Assembly: GCF_000513935.1 (NCBI RefSeq)
Contig: NZ_AZUY01000040.1
Coordinates: 21,788 to 58,192 of the forward strand
Source of the DNA: Mesorhizobium sp. WSM3626
Lineage (GTDB): Bacteria > Pseudomonadota > Alphaproteobacteria > Rhizobiales > Rhizobiaceae
DNA: 36,405 nucleotides
Direction of reading: 5' to 3'
Position 1 is the stretch's first letter; each line of letters starts with the position of its first letter. Positions 14,709 to 28,102 of the stretch are shown here, piece after piece. The translations under genes were made by a program, and so were the position numbers. The notes beneath the pieces were generated by a model that saw only the letters and a list, made by a program, of their open reading frames with translations, did not search any database and was not told the DNA's origin.

Positions 14709-15214
14709 TCCTGGCATCCCTTCATCGCGAACACATCCGACGGCACTTTCGAAAAACCGCTGCCGCCATAGGCCCGGGATTGCCGCAACGCCGGCCCGAG
14801 ATCGGGCAGGATCAGCGTCTTCGGCGCCTCGACGCCCTCGGCCGGCAAAAGCCCGATATTGCCCTTGTCGTCGGACGTGTAGATGACGCCGTTCCACAGC
14901 GTGCAGGCGGCAAGTTCCTCGCCGGTGACGTCGCCTTCCGGGCATTTGTACATCAGCGCGCCGTTCGGCCGCGCCACGCCTTGGGTCCACATGACGATAC
15001 CGTTCAGCACGACATTGTTGTCGAGGACCAAGCGAAACCTGTTGGTGACGGTGGCCGACGTGCCTGTTGGGGTGAAGTCGATCTCCGCGCCGCTCTGGCT
15101 GTCGCCGTAAACGGCAAGCTCGATTGGACAGGCGGCATGGGCATTTGCAACAGCCGCGAGAATGCCGGCCACCAGCACGACCGGTCCGGCGAGCCCAGGC
15201 AAAAGGGCCATCAT
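14705..15214 (-). CDS. Secreted hypothetical protein (169 aa)
   Basis: No family recognised. A signal peptide is clear: MMALLPGLAGPVVLVAG, then AAVANAHA with likely cleavage before ACPIEL. The mature part contains four Cys (ACPIE, YKCPEG, AACTLWN, KGCQE), which could form two disulfides in the periplasm. The rest looks beta-rich (FRLVLDNNVVLNGIVMW). It begins 35 bp after sucB and its stop overlaps the start of the SDR gene. A periplasmic product inside a TCA operon is unexpected; its role is unknown. Confidence 0.75.
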   Translation of the reverse strand: MMALLPGLAGPVVLVAGILAAVANAHAACPIELAVYGDSQSGAEIDFTPTGTSATVTNRFRLVLDNNVVLNGIVMWTQGVARPNGALMYKCPEGDVTGEELAACTLWNGVIYTSDDKGNIGLLPAEGVEAPKTLILPDLGPALRQSRAYGGSGFSKVPSDVFAMKGCQE

Positions 15215-15249
15215 TGGCCAGCCCTGCCGCGACCCGCCATCCGACCGCC

Positions 15250-16527
<1,278 letters not shown>

Positions 16528-16573
16528 TGTGCCTGTCCGTTCTTTCGCTTCAGTTCTATTCGCCCAGGTCTGC

Positions 16574-19558
<2,985 letters not shown>

Positions 19559-19567
19559 TTTTGTCCG

Positions 19568-19582
19568 CGGAGCCTGGCTCCG
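19568..19582 (-). other. 15-bp palindrome just upstream of sucA
   Basis: CGGAGCC-T-GGCTCCG (plus-strand reading) has a 7-bp inverted repeat around a single base and ends 9 bp from the sucA start codon. As RNA the tight loop would open, but the stem could still compete with ribosome loading, or the site could bind a dimeric protein. Confidence 0.4.
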
Positions 19583-19597
19583 TCTCCTGTTTGGAGC

Positions 19598-19682
19598 GAA
19601 TAGGGAGTAGCGAACAGCGAGTAGGGAGCTTCCCTGAGCCGCGCCGTTACTCTGTTTCCCCTATTCGCTATTCACTACTCAC
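19598..19682. repeat. Two opposed arrays of a degenerate 7-bp repeat
   Basis: Left array on the plus strand: GAATAGG, GAGTAGC, GAACAGC, GAGTAGG (19598-19625) plus a partial unit. Right array on the minus strand: GAGTAGT, GAATAGC, GAATAGG (19660-19680). The pattern is GARTAGN in both, pointing towards each other, with about 34 bp between. The array runs up to the sucD stop codon. Confidence 0.7.
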
Positions 19683-20584
19683 TAACCCTTGATCGCCTCG
19701 ACCAAGGTCGTGCCCAACCGCGCCGGCGAGGGCGAAACCTTGATGCCGGCCGATTCCATTGCCGCGATCTTGTCTTCGGCGCCGCCCTTGCCGCCGGAGA
19801 TGACCGCGCCCGCATGACCCATGGTGCGGCCGGCCGGCGCGGTGCGCCCGGCGATGAAGCCCGCCATCGGTTTCCTGCGGCCGCGCTTGGCCTCGTCCTT
19901 GAGGAACTGCGCGGCGTCTTCTTCGGCCGAACCACCGATCTCGCCGATCATGATGATCGACTTGGTCTCATCGTCGGCGAGGAACATCTCGAGCATGTCG
20001 ATGAACTCGGTGCCCTTGACAGGATCGCCACCGATACCGACGGCGGTAGTCTGGCCGAGGCCGACATTGGTGGTCTGGAACACGGCCTCATAGGTAAGTG
20101 TTCCCGAGCGCGAAACAACGCCGACCGAACCCTTGCGGAAGATGTTTCCGGGCATGATGCCGATCTTGCATTCGTCGGGGGTGAGCACACCCGGACAGTT
20201 CGGTCCGATCAGCCGCGACGTCGAGCGGTCGAGCCGCGCCTTGACCTTGACCATGTCCATCACCGGAATGCCTTCGGTGATGCAGACGATCAGCGGGATC
20301 TCGGCCTCGATCGCCTCGATGATGGCTTCGCCCGCGCCCGCCGGCGGCACGTAGATGACGGAGGCGTTGGCGCCTGTCCTTTCCTTGCCTTCGGCGACCG
20401 TGGCAAAGATCGGCAGGCTCTCGCCCTTCGCGCCGGTCCAGGTCTCGCCGCCCTTCTTCGGGTGGATGCCGCCGACCATCTTTGTCCCGTGATAGGCCAG
20501 CGCCTGCTCTGTGTGGAACGTGCCGGTCTTGCCGGTCAGGCCCTGCACCAGCACCTTGGTGTTCTTGTCGACGAGAATGGACAT
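19682..20584 (-). CDS. sucD: Succinyl-CoA ligase alpha subunit
   Basis: CoA-binding and phospho-histidine subunit of succinyl-CoA synthetase; with SucC it makes ATP or GTP from succinyl-CoA. The CoA-binding Rossmann region starts MSILVDKNTKVLVQGLTGKT, the ligase domain includes GVVSRSGTLTYEAVFQTT, and the active-site His257 lies in GRTMGHAGAVISGGKG. 300 aa is typical for alphaproteobacteria. It is separated from sucC, its normal immediate neighbour, by the cupin and DUF1579 genes; the gap to the DUF1579 gene is only 12 bp. Confidence 0.98.
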   Translation of the reverse strand: MSILVDKNTKVLVQGLTGKTGTFHTEQALAYHGTKMVGGIHPKKGGETWTGAKGESLPIFATVAEGKERTGANASVIYVPPAGAGEAIIEAIEAEIPLIVCITEGIPVMDMVKVKARLDRSTSRLIGPNCPGVLTPDECKIGIMPGNIFRKGSVGVVSRSGTLTYEAVFQTTNVGLGQTTAVGIGGDPVKGTEFIDMLEMFLADDETKSIIMIGEIGGSAEEDAAQFLKDEAKRGRRKPMAGFIAGRTAPAGRTMGHAGAVISGGKGGAEDKIAAMESAGIKVSPSPARLGTTLVEAIKG

Positions 20585-20596
20585 CGGAGCCCTTTT

Positions 20597-21094
20597 CTAA
20601 AAACCGTTGATCGAGGAAGGTGAGACGCGCCGGTAGGCGCCACTCACCATGTCTTGCCAGTCATCGTTGCCGGCGGGTTTGAAATGCAATCGCATGCGGT
20701 AGGTGTCGGCATCGTCGAAAATATAGGTCACGCGCGCAGAGCCGCGCGGCGACGACCGCTCCAGCACCAGTTCGTTGCCGTTCCACGTGCCCGTGGCAGG
20801 CGACAACGGCACGAAGCCCATCGAATCGAACTGGTGCATGGTCACGACGCCGTTCTGATGGTCGACGCCGAATACGGTGTGCGAACCGAAGGAAATCGTG
20901 CCGTCGCGACGCTGACGATAACGCTGCACCACGAACTGGCCGCCGAACTCCGCTTCCGCCAAAACTTCGCTGGTCGCCGTGCCGCCATCGGCCCATTGCG
21001 TGTCCGCCACCTCTTCCTCGCCGCGCCACGCGCCGACCAGCGCCTGCAGGCGCTGATGGTCGGCCGAGAGCGAAGAGAAGGACGCCGCGTTCAT
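20597..21094 (-). CDS. DUF1579-like protein inside the TCA cluster
   Basis: 165 aa, no signal peptide. SADHQRLQALVGAWRGEEEV and later GSHTVFGVDHQNGVVTMHQF resemble DUF1579-type proteins, a lipocalin-like beta barrel family of unknown function; recognition is by memory of the pattern, so tentative. It lies 3 bp after the cupin gene and 12 bp before sucD, clearly within one transcription unit. A calycin fold would suit binding of a small ligand, but this is inference. Confidence 0.72.
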   Translation of the reverse strand: MNAASFSSLSADHQRLQALVGAWRGEEEVADTQWADGGTATSEVLAEAEFGGQFVVQRYRQRRDGTISFGSHTVFGVDHQNGVVTMHQFDSMGFVPLSPATGTWNGNELVLERSSPRGSARVTYIFDDADTYRMRLHFKPAGNDDWQDMVSGAYRRVSPSSINGF

Positions 21095-21097
21095 GGA

Positions 21098-21469
21098 TCA
21101 GAGCCGCTTCAGATCGGTGACGGTGAGATCGCTCTTGGCATTGCCGGTGTTGAGCGTCGTCGCCGGCTCGAACATCAGCACCACGGGCTCTGCGGTGAGC
21201 GAGCGTGGCCGGTGCTCGACACCGCGCGGCACGACGATGAAATCGCCCTCGCCGAGCTCAACCGGACCATCGCGGAAATCGATGGCGATCCTGCCCCGCA
21301 GCACGAGGAAGGCTTCGTCCTCATTGTCATGCGCGTGCCAGTCGAAGGCCTCGCCGAACTTGGCGACCTTGGCCTGGCTGTCATTGACGTCGCCGGCGAT
21401 ATGCGGATCGAAGACCCCGGTGATCTTTTGATCCGCCGCCTCGACCAGATTTATCTTGCGCGGAGGCAC
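21098..21469 (-). CDS. Small cupin-domain protein
   Basis: Single cupin beta-barrel of 123 aa. Motif 1 is AFDWHAHDNEDEAFLVLRGR with the metal-type His-X-His and Glu; motif 2 is LGEGDFIVVPRGVEHRP with the third His. The probable start is GTG at 21469, 4 bp after the sucC stop, giving MPPRKINLVEAADQ; the longer frame would run deep into sucC. With metal ligands intact it may be an isomerase, dioxygenase or ligand sensor, but the substrate is unknown. It sits between sucC and the DUF1579 gene. Confidence 0.85.
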   Translation of the reverse strand: MPPRKINLVEAADQKITGVFDPHIAGDVNDSQAKVAKFGEAFDWHAHDNEDEAFLVLRGRIAIDFRDGPVELGEGDFIVVPRGVEHRPRSLTAEPVVLMFEPATTLNTGNAKSDLTVTDLKRL

Positions 21470-21473
21470 CGTC

Positions 21474-22667
<1,194 letters not shown>

Positions 22668-22714
22668 CGGGAACTATCTCCAGGTCGTTTGCCGGGGGTG
22701 ACGTTTGGGCGGGG

Positions 22715-23683
22715 TTACTTCGAGGCGAGCTGCGGCGCGATCTTGACACAGGCCTCGGTCAGGCCCTGCACGGTCGCCACCGAAGCCTCGAACATCTTCT
22801 GCTCGGCCTTGTTGAGGTCGATCTCGATGACGCGCTCGACACCGCCGGCGCCGATGACCACGGGCACGCCCACATAGGTGCCCTTGACGCCATACTGGCC
22901 CGAGAGGTGCGCCGCGCAAGGCAGCACGCGCTTCTTGTCCTTGAGGTAGGATTCGGCCATCTGGATCGCCGAAGCCGCCGGCGCGTAATAGGCCGAGCCG
23001 GTCTTCAAGAGGCCGACAATCTCGGCGCCGCCATCACGGGTGCGCTGCACGATCTGGTCGAGCTTTTCCTTCGAAGTCCAGCCCATCTTGATCAGATCGG
23101 GAAGCGGAATGCCCGACACCGTCGAATAACGGATCATCGGCACCATGGAATCCCCGTGGCCGCCGAGCACGAAGGCGGTGACGTCCTCGACCGAGACCTT
23201 GAATTCCTCGGCCAGGAAGTAGCGGAAACGCGCGCTGTCGAGCACGCCGGCCATGCCCACCACATGAGTCTTGGGCAGGCCCGAAAACTTCTGCAGCGCC
23301 CACACCATGGCGTCGAGCGGGTTGGTGATGCAGATGACGAAGGCCTTCGGCGCGTACTTCTTCAGCCCGGCGCCGACCTGCTCCATGACCTTCAAATTGA
23401 TGCCCAGCAGGTCGTCGCGGCTCATGCCCGGCTTGCGCGGCACGCCGGCGGTGACGATGCACACGTCCGCACCCTCGATGCCGGCATAGTCATTGACGCC
23501 GGTCAGCCGGGAATCGAAGCCATCGACCGGCGACGACTGCGCTATATCGAGCCCCTTGCCTTGCGGGATACCCTCGGCGATATCGAACAGGACCACGTCG
23601 CCGAGATCCTTGAGGCCGATCATGTGGGCGAGCGTGCCGCCGATCATGCCAGAGCCGATAAGCGCTATCTTGTTGCGTGCCAT
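22715..23683 (-). CDS. mdh: NAD-dependent malate dehydrogenase (LDH-like type)
   Basis: Oxidises malate to oxaloacetate. The NAD-binding IALIGSGMIGGTLAHMI, the substrate Arg loop in VTAGVPRKPGMSRDDLL and the catalytic His in VLGGHGDSMVPMIRYS mark the lactate-dehydrogenase-like malate dehydrogenase of alphaproteobacteria. 322 aa from the ATG at 23683; the upstream in-frame extension is not conserved in character and is rejected. It is the first gene of the ten-gene minus-strand cluster, so the main promoter should lie in the AT-rich spacer before it. Confidence 0.98.
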   Translation of the reverse strand: MARNKIALIGSGMIGGTLAHMIGLKDLGDVVLFDIAEGIPQGKGLDIAQSSPVDGFDSRLTGVNDYAGIEGADVCIVTAGVPRKPGMSRDDLLGINLKVMEQVGAGLKKYAPKAFVICITNPLDAMVWALQKFSGLPKTHVVGMAGVLDSARFRYFLAEEFKVSVEDVTAFVLGGHGDSMVPMIRYSTVSGIPLPDLIKMGWTSKEKLDQIVQRTRDGGAEIVGLLKTGSAYYAPAASAIQMAESYLKDKKRVLPCAAHLSGQYGVKGTYVGVPVVIGAGGVERVIEIDLNKAEQKMFEASVATVQGLTEACVKIAPQLASK

Positions 23684-23896
23684 GTGAGGATGATTTCCCT
23701 TTGTCTGTGACGCGCCAACACGGCGTCGAGGAACAGGCCGGAATGCTGCGGGGACCGCGAATTTCGCCGCACCCAATAGCTCCGGTGCGGAATAAATTCA
23801 AACGATTATTTAGACCCCTGCATTTTCAATCGGTTAGAGTGTTTGGGACTTACGTAAACGTCAAAATTTGTAAGCCAACTTGGGAGAATTTACACG
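23684..23896. promoter_or_regulatory. Divergent AT-rich spacer, mdh cluster and GNAT gene
   Basis: 213 bp separating the divergent mdh and GNAT starts, clearly more AT-rich between about 23785 and 23885 than its surroundings. It contains TTACGTAA (8-bp palindrome near 23852), a minus-strand TTGACG near 23859 and a TAAATAATCG stretch near 23810. I could not pair hexamers with good spacing, so the promoters are inferred from position and composition. Confidence 0.4.
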
Positions 23897-24325
23897 ATGA
23901 CGGTCGCGATCAGAAGGCTCAATCCCGGCGATGACACCCTTGTGATGCGGGTTGCCGACGAAGTGTTCGACGAGCCGGTGCGGCTTGATCGCCTTGCCAG
24001 CTATCTCGCGCAATCAGGCCATTTCATGATCGTCGCCCTGGCCGGGGACGTTGTCGTCGGCCAATGCGCGGCGGTCATCCACCGCCACCCGGACAAGCCG
24101 ACCGAACTTTATATCGACGAAGTCGGGGTCTCGCCGGCCTTTCGGCGCCGGGGCATTGCGCGCAAAATGCTGGATGCCATGTTCGCGCCCGGCCGCGAGC
24201 ATGGCTGCGAGGAGGCCTGGGTCGGCACCGAGCCGGACAATCTGCCAGCCCGGGCGCTTTATGAAGCGCGCAAGGAACCGCATGACGAGGCGAAGAGCTT
24301 TGTGATGTATGTTTACGGGCTGTAG
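23897..24325 (+). CDS. GNAT-family N-acetyltransferase
   Basis: 142-aa acetyl-CoA-dependent acetyltransferase fold. Motif A is VSPAFRRRGIARKMLDAM, with the R-X-X-G-X-A pyrophosphate loop, preceded by the beta strand LYIDEVGV; motif B is near AWVGTEPDNLPARALYEARK. The same layout occurs in aminoglycoside 3-N-acetyltransferase-like proteins, but no substrate can be assigned. The ATG has GGGAGA about 9 nt upstream. It is a single gene divergent from mdh and convergent with zapE. Confidence 0.9.
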   Translation: MTVAIRRLNPGDDTLVMRVADEVFDEPVRLDRLASYLAQSGHFMIVALAGDVVVGQCAAVIHRHPDKPTELYIDEVGVSPAFRRRGIARKMLDAMFAPGREHGCEEAWVGTEPDNLPARALYEARKEPHDEAKSFVMYVYGL

Positions 24326-24365
24326 ATTTTCTAGCTGGCGCGAAGGAACGCGGCTTCCGGATATT

Positions 24366-25565
24366 TCAGGCCCGCGCCCGCGCTTCCGCTGGGGCCGCCT
24401 TCGCCTTCCGCCGCTCCGCCCAATCCTCCAGCCAGTCGCGGCTCTGCATTTCGATCAGCCGTGAGGCCGTGCGCTCGAATTCGAACACCTCGACGCCGCG
24501 CTTGGCCACATAAAGCTCGTGCGGCGGCGCCTCGGCGCTCACCACAAGGCGCGTATGATGGTCGTAGAGCGTGTCGATCAACAGGATGAAACGCTTTGCC
24601 TCGTTGCGCTTGCCTTCACCCAGCACCGGCACATGGTCGATGAAGACGGACGAAAACCGGCCGGCGATGGCCAAATAATCGCGCGCGCCGAGTGGCTTTT
24701 CGCAGAGATCGGCGAAAGCGAAACGCGCGGCATCGCCGGCGGCGGCCGGCACCGCGACCTTGCGGCCCTTCAGCGTCAGCGAGGTCTCGGCCGCCGCCGC
24801 CCCGCGCGTCATCGCCTGCCAGGCCTCGTCGAGCGCCTGGTCGGCCGCCGCATCCGCAGGCGTGACATAGACTGGCGTGCGGGCGAGCTTTTCCAGCCGG
24901 TAGTCCTTATCGCTGTCCAGCGACAGCACCTGCGTGTGGCGTTCCAATATGGCGATGAACGGCAGGAAAAGCTGGCGGTTCAACCCGTCACGGTAAAGGT
25001 TTTGCGGCGCCACGTTCGAGGTGGCGACCAGCACGACCCCATTGGCGAACAGCGCCGAGAACAGTCTGGACAGGATCATGGCGTCGGCGATGTCGGTGAC
25101 CGAGAACTCGTCGAAGCACAGCACCCAGGCCTGCTCGGCGAGCGCCTTGGCCACCGGCGGGATCGGGTCGTCTTCCCTGGCCGTGCCCTCCTTGCGCGCC
25201 TGCCGGTGCTTCTGGATGCGGTCCTGAACGTCAGCCATGAAGTCGTTGAAATGGACGCGGCGCTTGCGCCTGACCGGCAAGAGCTCGAAGAACATGTCCA
25301 TCAGCATGGTCTTGCCGCGGCCGACGCCGCCATGGATGTAGAGGCCCTTGACCGCCTCATGCGTCTCGCGCTTGCGGGCAAACAGCCAGCCCAGCGCACT
25401 GGACTTGTGCGCCAGCCGCTTGGCCGAGATCTCCACGGTCAGCCGGTCGAGCGCAGCGGCGATCCCTTCCTGCGCGCCATCGCGTCCGATCGCGCCGGTT
25501 TCCACCAGATGATCGTAGCGTTGCCTGACGGTCGCATGGGTCTGGAGGCCGTCACGCAGATGCAT
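24366..25565 (-). CDS. zapE: Cell division protein ZapE (AFG1-like ATPase)
   Basis: P-loop ATPase of the AFG1/ZapE family, reported in E. coli to act on FtsZ rings and related to mitochondrial Afg1. Walker A is GGVGRGKT (residues 79-86), Walker B is VLCFDEFSVTDIADAM, and the downstream ANGVVLVATSNVAPQNLYRDG holds the sensor region. 399 aa fits the family. In other Rhizobiales I recall this gene next to mdh; here it is separated only by the GNAT gene. Confidence 0.93.
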   Translation of the reverse strand: MHLRDGLQTHATVRQRYDHLVETGAIGRDGAQEGIAAALDRLTVEISAKRLAHKSSALGWLFARKRETHEAVKGLYIHGGVGRGKTMLMDMFFELLPVRRKRRVHFNDFMADVQDRIQKHRQARKEGTAREDDPIPPVAKALAEQAWVLCFDEFSVTDIADAMILSRLFSALFANGVVLVATSNVAPQNLYRDGLNRQLFLPFIAILERHTQVLSLDSDKDYRLEKLARTPVYVTPADAAADQALDEAWQAMTRGAAAAETSLTLKGRKVAVPAAAGDAARFAFADLCEKPLGARDYLAIAGRFSSVFIDHVPVLGEGKRNEAKRFILLIDTLYDHHTRLVVSAEAPPHELYVAKRGVEVFEFERTASRLIEMQSRDWLEDWAERRKAKAAPAEARARA

Positions 25566-25621
25566 CGTTCACGTCGTTGTTCAAAGCAGGACGCCCAAGA
25601 GAGAGCGAGAGGGCGCATGTT

Positions 25622-25675
25622 GGGATTCGGGTCAGGCCGAGCCGCCATTCGCAAGCCGGCGTCACCTGAATATCA
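25622..25675. repeat. Short copy of the dispersed inverted-end repeat
   Basis: GGGATTCGGGTCAGGCCGA at the left and CCGGCGTCACCTGAATATC at the right match the two ends of the 12.4-kb element, but the middle is only about 15 bp. It lies between the zapE start and the omp19 stop. It looks like an internally deleted unit or a minimal form. Confidence 0.55.
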
Positions 25676-25687
25676 GCATACCCCAGC

Positions 25688-26227
25688 CTATCTTGTAAGC
25701 GAGATCGGTTGTCCGTTGGAAGTCTGGCCGTCGAATTTCGAACCGCCCGACGAATAGAGCCGCGCCAGCGAGCCGCCGTTCTCGTCATAAAGCGTCAGCT
25801 GCTTGCCGGCAACGTTCCACGACTTGATGCCATCGATCGGCGCCGGGCAATGCAACGGTCCGGCGCGGAAGCCGGCGCCGAACTTGGTCTGCGGCGTCGC
25901 CACCTTGCAGCTCTGGCCGGAGACGCTGACGTTCCAGACACCGGCGACGCTTGCCGCGTTGAGATCCGCGGCGCCTGCCGGCGCTGCACCATCCGGCGGC
26001 AGCGAGGCAACCTGCGTGTTCGCCGGCGCGGTCGGGAATTGCGACGGGTCGGTGGTGCCGGGCGAGGCCGGCGGCGGCAGCTGATTCGAGCTCACCTGGC
26101 CGGCAGGCGCCGGCTGCAACGGTGCTGGTTGCTGGTCGTCCATCGACGAGAAGCGTGAGGTTGAGCAGCCGCTCGCAACGAGTGCCGCCAGGGATACGGC
26201 CATCAGGCCGCCTTTCGAAAAATTCAT
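25688..26227 (-). CDS. omp19: Outer-membrane lipoprotein Omp19, protease-inhibitor Inh family
   Basis: Resembles Brucella Omp19. The signal peptide ends in the lipobox LVASGC, lipidated at Cys21. A Pro/Gln-rich flexible stretch (residues 30-85) leads to an AprI/Inh-type beta-barrel domain: VAGVWNVSVSGQSCKVATPQ, FRAGPLHCPAPIDGI, LTLYDENGGSLARLYSSGG. The two Cys of the domain probably form a disulfide. In Brucella this protein inhibits host proteases and is immunogenic; a similar inhibitory role here is inference. Ribosome site GGAGG sits close to the ATG. Single gene. Confidence 0.92.
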   Translation of the reverse strand: MNFSKGGLMAVSLAALVASGCSTSRFSSMDDQQPAPLQPAPAGQVSSNQLPPPASPGTTDPSQFPTAPANTQVASLPPDGAAPAGAADLNAASVAGVWNVSVSGQSCKVATPQTKFGAGFRAGPLHCPAPIDGIKSWNVAGKQLTLYDENGGSLARLYSSGGSKFDGQTSNGQPISLTR

Positions 26228-26364
26228 TACAACCTCCGTCGGATTCGGCTGGGGGACGCCGTCCGCGCAATCTCACCTCCACCAAGATGGAGAAGGTGGC
26301 GAAATTTCAACCCGATATGGTTAAAATAGGGTTTGCGGAACGAATTGTTACAAATTTATCGCAC

Positions 26365-26808
26365 TCACCCGGCGAGCGGCGCGCTCGGCACGAACACATA
26401 TCCGTCCGGTCCAACGATAAAGCACTCGCGCAGACCATGCGGTTTGTCGATCGCGCCGGCCAGCACGATGTGGCCATGGTCCAGCGCCGCCGCCTCGACC
26501 GCGTCGGGATCGGCGCCATAAAGGCGCAGTTCGATGCCGGCGCCGCGCGTCTCGGCGCCGGTGATGGAGCCCGTCATCGGATTGTCGAGATAGGAATGGT
26601 CGGCATGCAGCATGAACACCGACCCCAGAAGCTCGATCGCGGCGAAATCCTCGTCAGCATAGACGATGCGGGCGCCAAGCACGTCGCGGCAGAAGGCTTC
26701 CATCGCCGCCATATCCGATACCAGCAGATTGACGCCGATGCCGCGCGGCAGCGAACGGCCGAAATCCTCGGCTTTCATCCAGGGCGTCTTGGTCCGCTTC
26801 ATCGCCAT
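26365..26808 (-). CDS. VOC (glyoxalase/bleomycin-resistance fold) protein
   Basis: 147-aa vicinal-oxygen-chelate protein. The half-domain beta-alpha-beta pattern is visible: IGVNLLVSDMAAMEAFCRDV, then IVYADEDFAAIEL, VFMLHADHSYL, then IELRLYGADPDAVE and GLRECFIVGPDGYVFVP. Metal ligand positions are not fully clear. Enzymatic activity and substrate are unknown; members include dioxygenases, isomerases and resistance proteins. It lies alone, upstream of omp19 with 137 bp between. Confidence 0.85.
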   Translation of the reverse strand: MAMKRTKTPWMKAEDFGRSLPRGIGVNLLVSDMAAMEAFCRDVLGARIVYADEDFAAIELLGSVFMLHADHSYLDNPMTGSITGAETRGAGIELRLYGADPDAVEAAALDHGHIVLAGAIDKPHGLRECFIVGPDGYVFVPSAPLAG

Positions 26809-26908
26809 GGCGTCTTCCTCCTGATCTGATCCTAGCCGAGACCGCTTCGCCGCCCTTGGCCTTCGGCCGGCAAACGCTTGCGCCAGCCGCGGCGGGGCTT
26901 ATGTCTAA

Positions 26909-26988
26909 GAGCAGTTCCAGGAAAAGTGCGCAGTGGTTTTCCCGGGAAAAATGCGTAGCGCTTTCCCCAGGGAGTGCGTGAAAAAAGA
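26909..26988. repeat. Mesorhizobial-type intergenic repeat
   Basis: AGAGCAGTTCCAGGAAAAGT opens this stretch and is followed by two related GCG(C/T)AG...TTTTCC/TTTCCCC blocks. I recall AGAGCAGTTCCAGGAAAAGTG with a following GGTTTTCC as one of the most frequent intergenic sequences in Mesorhizobium genomes. It lies directly upstream of the MBL-fold hydrolase gene and may supply or disturb its promoter. Confidence 0.55.
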
Positions 26989-27017
26989 GTTCACCGAAAC
27001 CCGCTGGAGCGCAGACC

Positions 27018-28028
27018 TTGGCCGCGAGACAGAAAGCCGCCAACCGCTACTACAGCGGCCCGCCCAGCGATCATTTCGACGGCACCCTGTTCTTCAATCC
27101 CGGCGGCCGGATGCCCGGCCCCTTCACGGACCTGTTGAAATGGCAGTTCGGCGGCCAACGCGCGAAATGGCCGGCTGCCAGCCCGAGCCCCTTTGCGCAG
27201 GCAAAGCCGGTCGCAACGGTTCAAGGCGCCGATCTGACCGTGACCATGGTCGGCCATGCCACCTTGCTGATCCAGACCGCCGGGCTGAACATCCTCACCG
27301 ATCCGGTCTGGTCGCGACGCACCTCGCCGTTCTCCTTTGTGGGACCCAGACGCGTCAATCCGCCGGGTATCGCTTTTGGCGATCTCCCGGCGGTCGACCT
27401 CGTGCTGGTCAGCCACAACCATTACGATCATCTCGACCTTGCAACGCTGAGGCAGTTGAAGGAGACGCACGATCCGCTGGTGGTGACGCCGCTCGGCAAC
27501 GATGCCATCATCGCCGCCGCCGTGCCCGGCATGCGGCTTTCCGCGCATGACTGGGGCGACAGGGTCGATGCCGGCGAAGGCACCGCCATCCACGTCGAGC
27601 CCGCGCATCACTGGTCGGCGCGCGGGGCGCGCGACCGGCGCATGGCATTGTGGGCGGGCTTCGTCATCGAGACGCCGGGCGGAAAGATCTATTTTGCCGG
27701 CGATACCGGCTTCCACGATGGCATCAACTACCGGCTGATGGCGGAAAAACATGGCGGGTTCCGCTTCGCCATCCTGCCGATCGGTGCCTACGAGCCACGC
27801 TGGTTCATGGCGCCTCAGCACCAGAACCCCGAGGAAGCGGTCCGGGGCATGTTATTGTGCAACGCCGCCTTCGCCGCCGGCTGCCATTGGGGCACCTTCC
27901 AGCTCACCGACGAGCCGTTCGACGAGCCGGTCCGGAAACTGGTCGAAGCGCTGGACGCCGAAGGCCTGCCGCGAGAGCATTTCCGTGCCTTGCGGCCCGG
28001 CGAAGTCTGGGAAGTGCCCCGGATTTGA
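27018..28028 (+). CDS. MBL-fold metallo-hydrolase, NAPE-PLD-like
   Basis: 336-aa metallo-beta-lactamase-fold hydrolase of the group that includes NAPE-phospholipase D and UlaG-like lactonases. The metal motif HxHxDH is VSHNHYDHLD, later ligands are in EPAHHW and FAGDTGFHDG, and the NAPE-PLD-like signature ILTDPVWSRRTSP is present. Possible phosphodiesterase acting on membrane lipids; the substrate is unproven. No signal peptide. The likely start is TTG at 27018 with TGGAG about 9 nt upstream, giving MAARQKAANRYYSGP; the next ATG would remove conserved residues. Confidence 0.88.
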   Translation: MAARQKAANRYYSGPPSDHFDGTLFFNPGGRMPGPFTDLLKWQFGGQRAKWPAASPSPFAQAKPVATVQGADLTVTMVGHATLLIQTAGLNILTDPVWSRRTSPFSFVGPRRVNPPGIAFGDLPAVDLVLVSHNHYDHLDLATLRQLKETHDPLVVTPLGNDAIIAAAVPGMRLSAHDWGDRVDAGEGTAIHVEPAHHWSARGARDRRMALWAGFVIETPGGKIYFAGDTGFHDGINYRLMAEKHGGFRFAILPIGAYEPRWFMAPQHQNPEEAVRGMLLCNAAFAAGCHWGTFQLTDEPFDEPVRKLVEALDAEGLPREHFRALRPGEVWEVPRI

Positions 28029-28102
28029 TGGCCTCGGGAACCCAAGCTCGACAGCCGCGTTTTTCAACCGGTTTCAATGTGTTCCGCTTGCGAGGCGTTC
28101 CC

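Noticed and set aside
26654..27043. 129-codon minus-strand frame upstream of the VOC gene
   Set aside because: Different frame from VOC, spans the intergenic repeat and has no ribosome site or motif.
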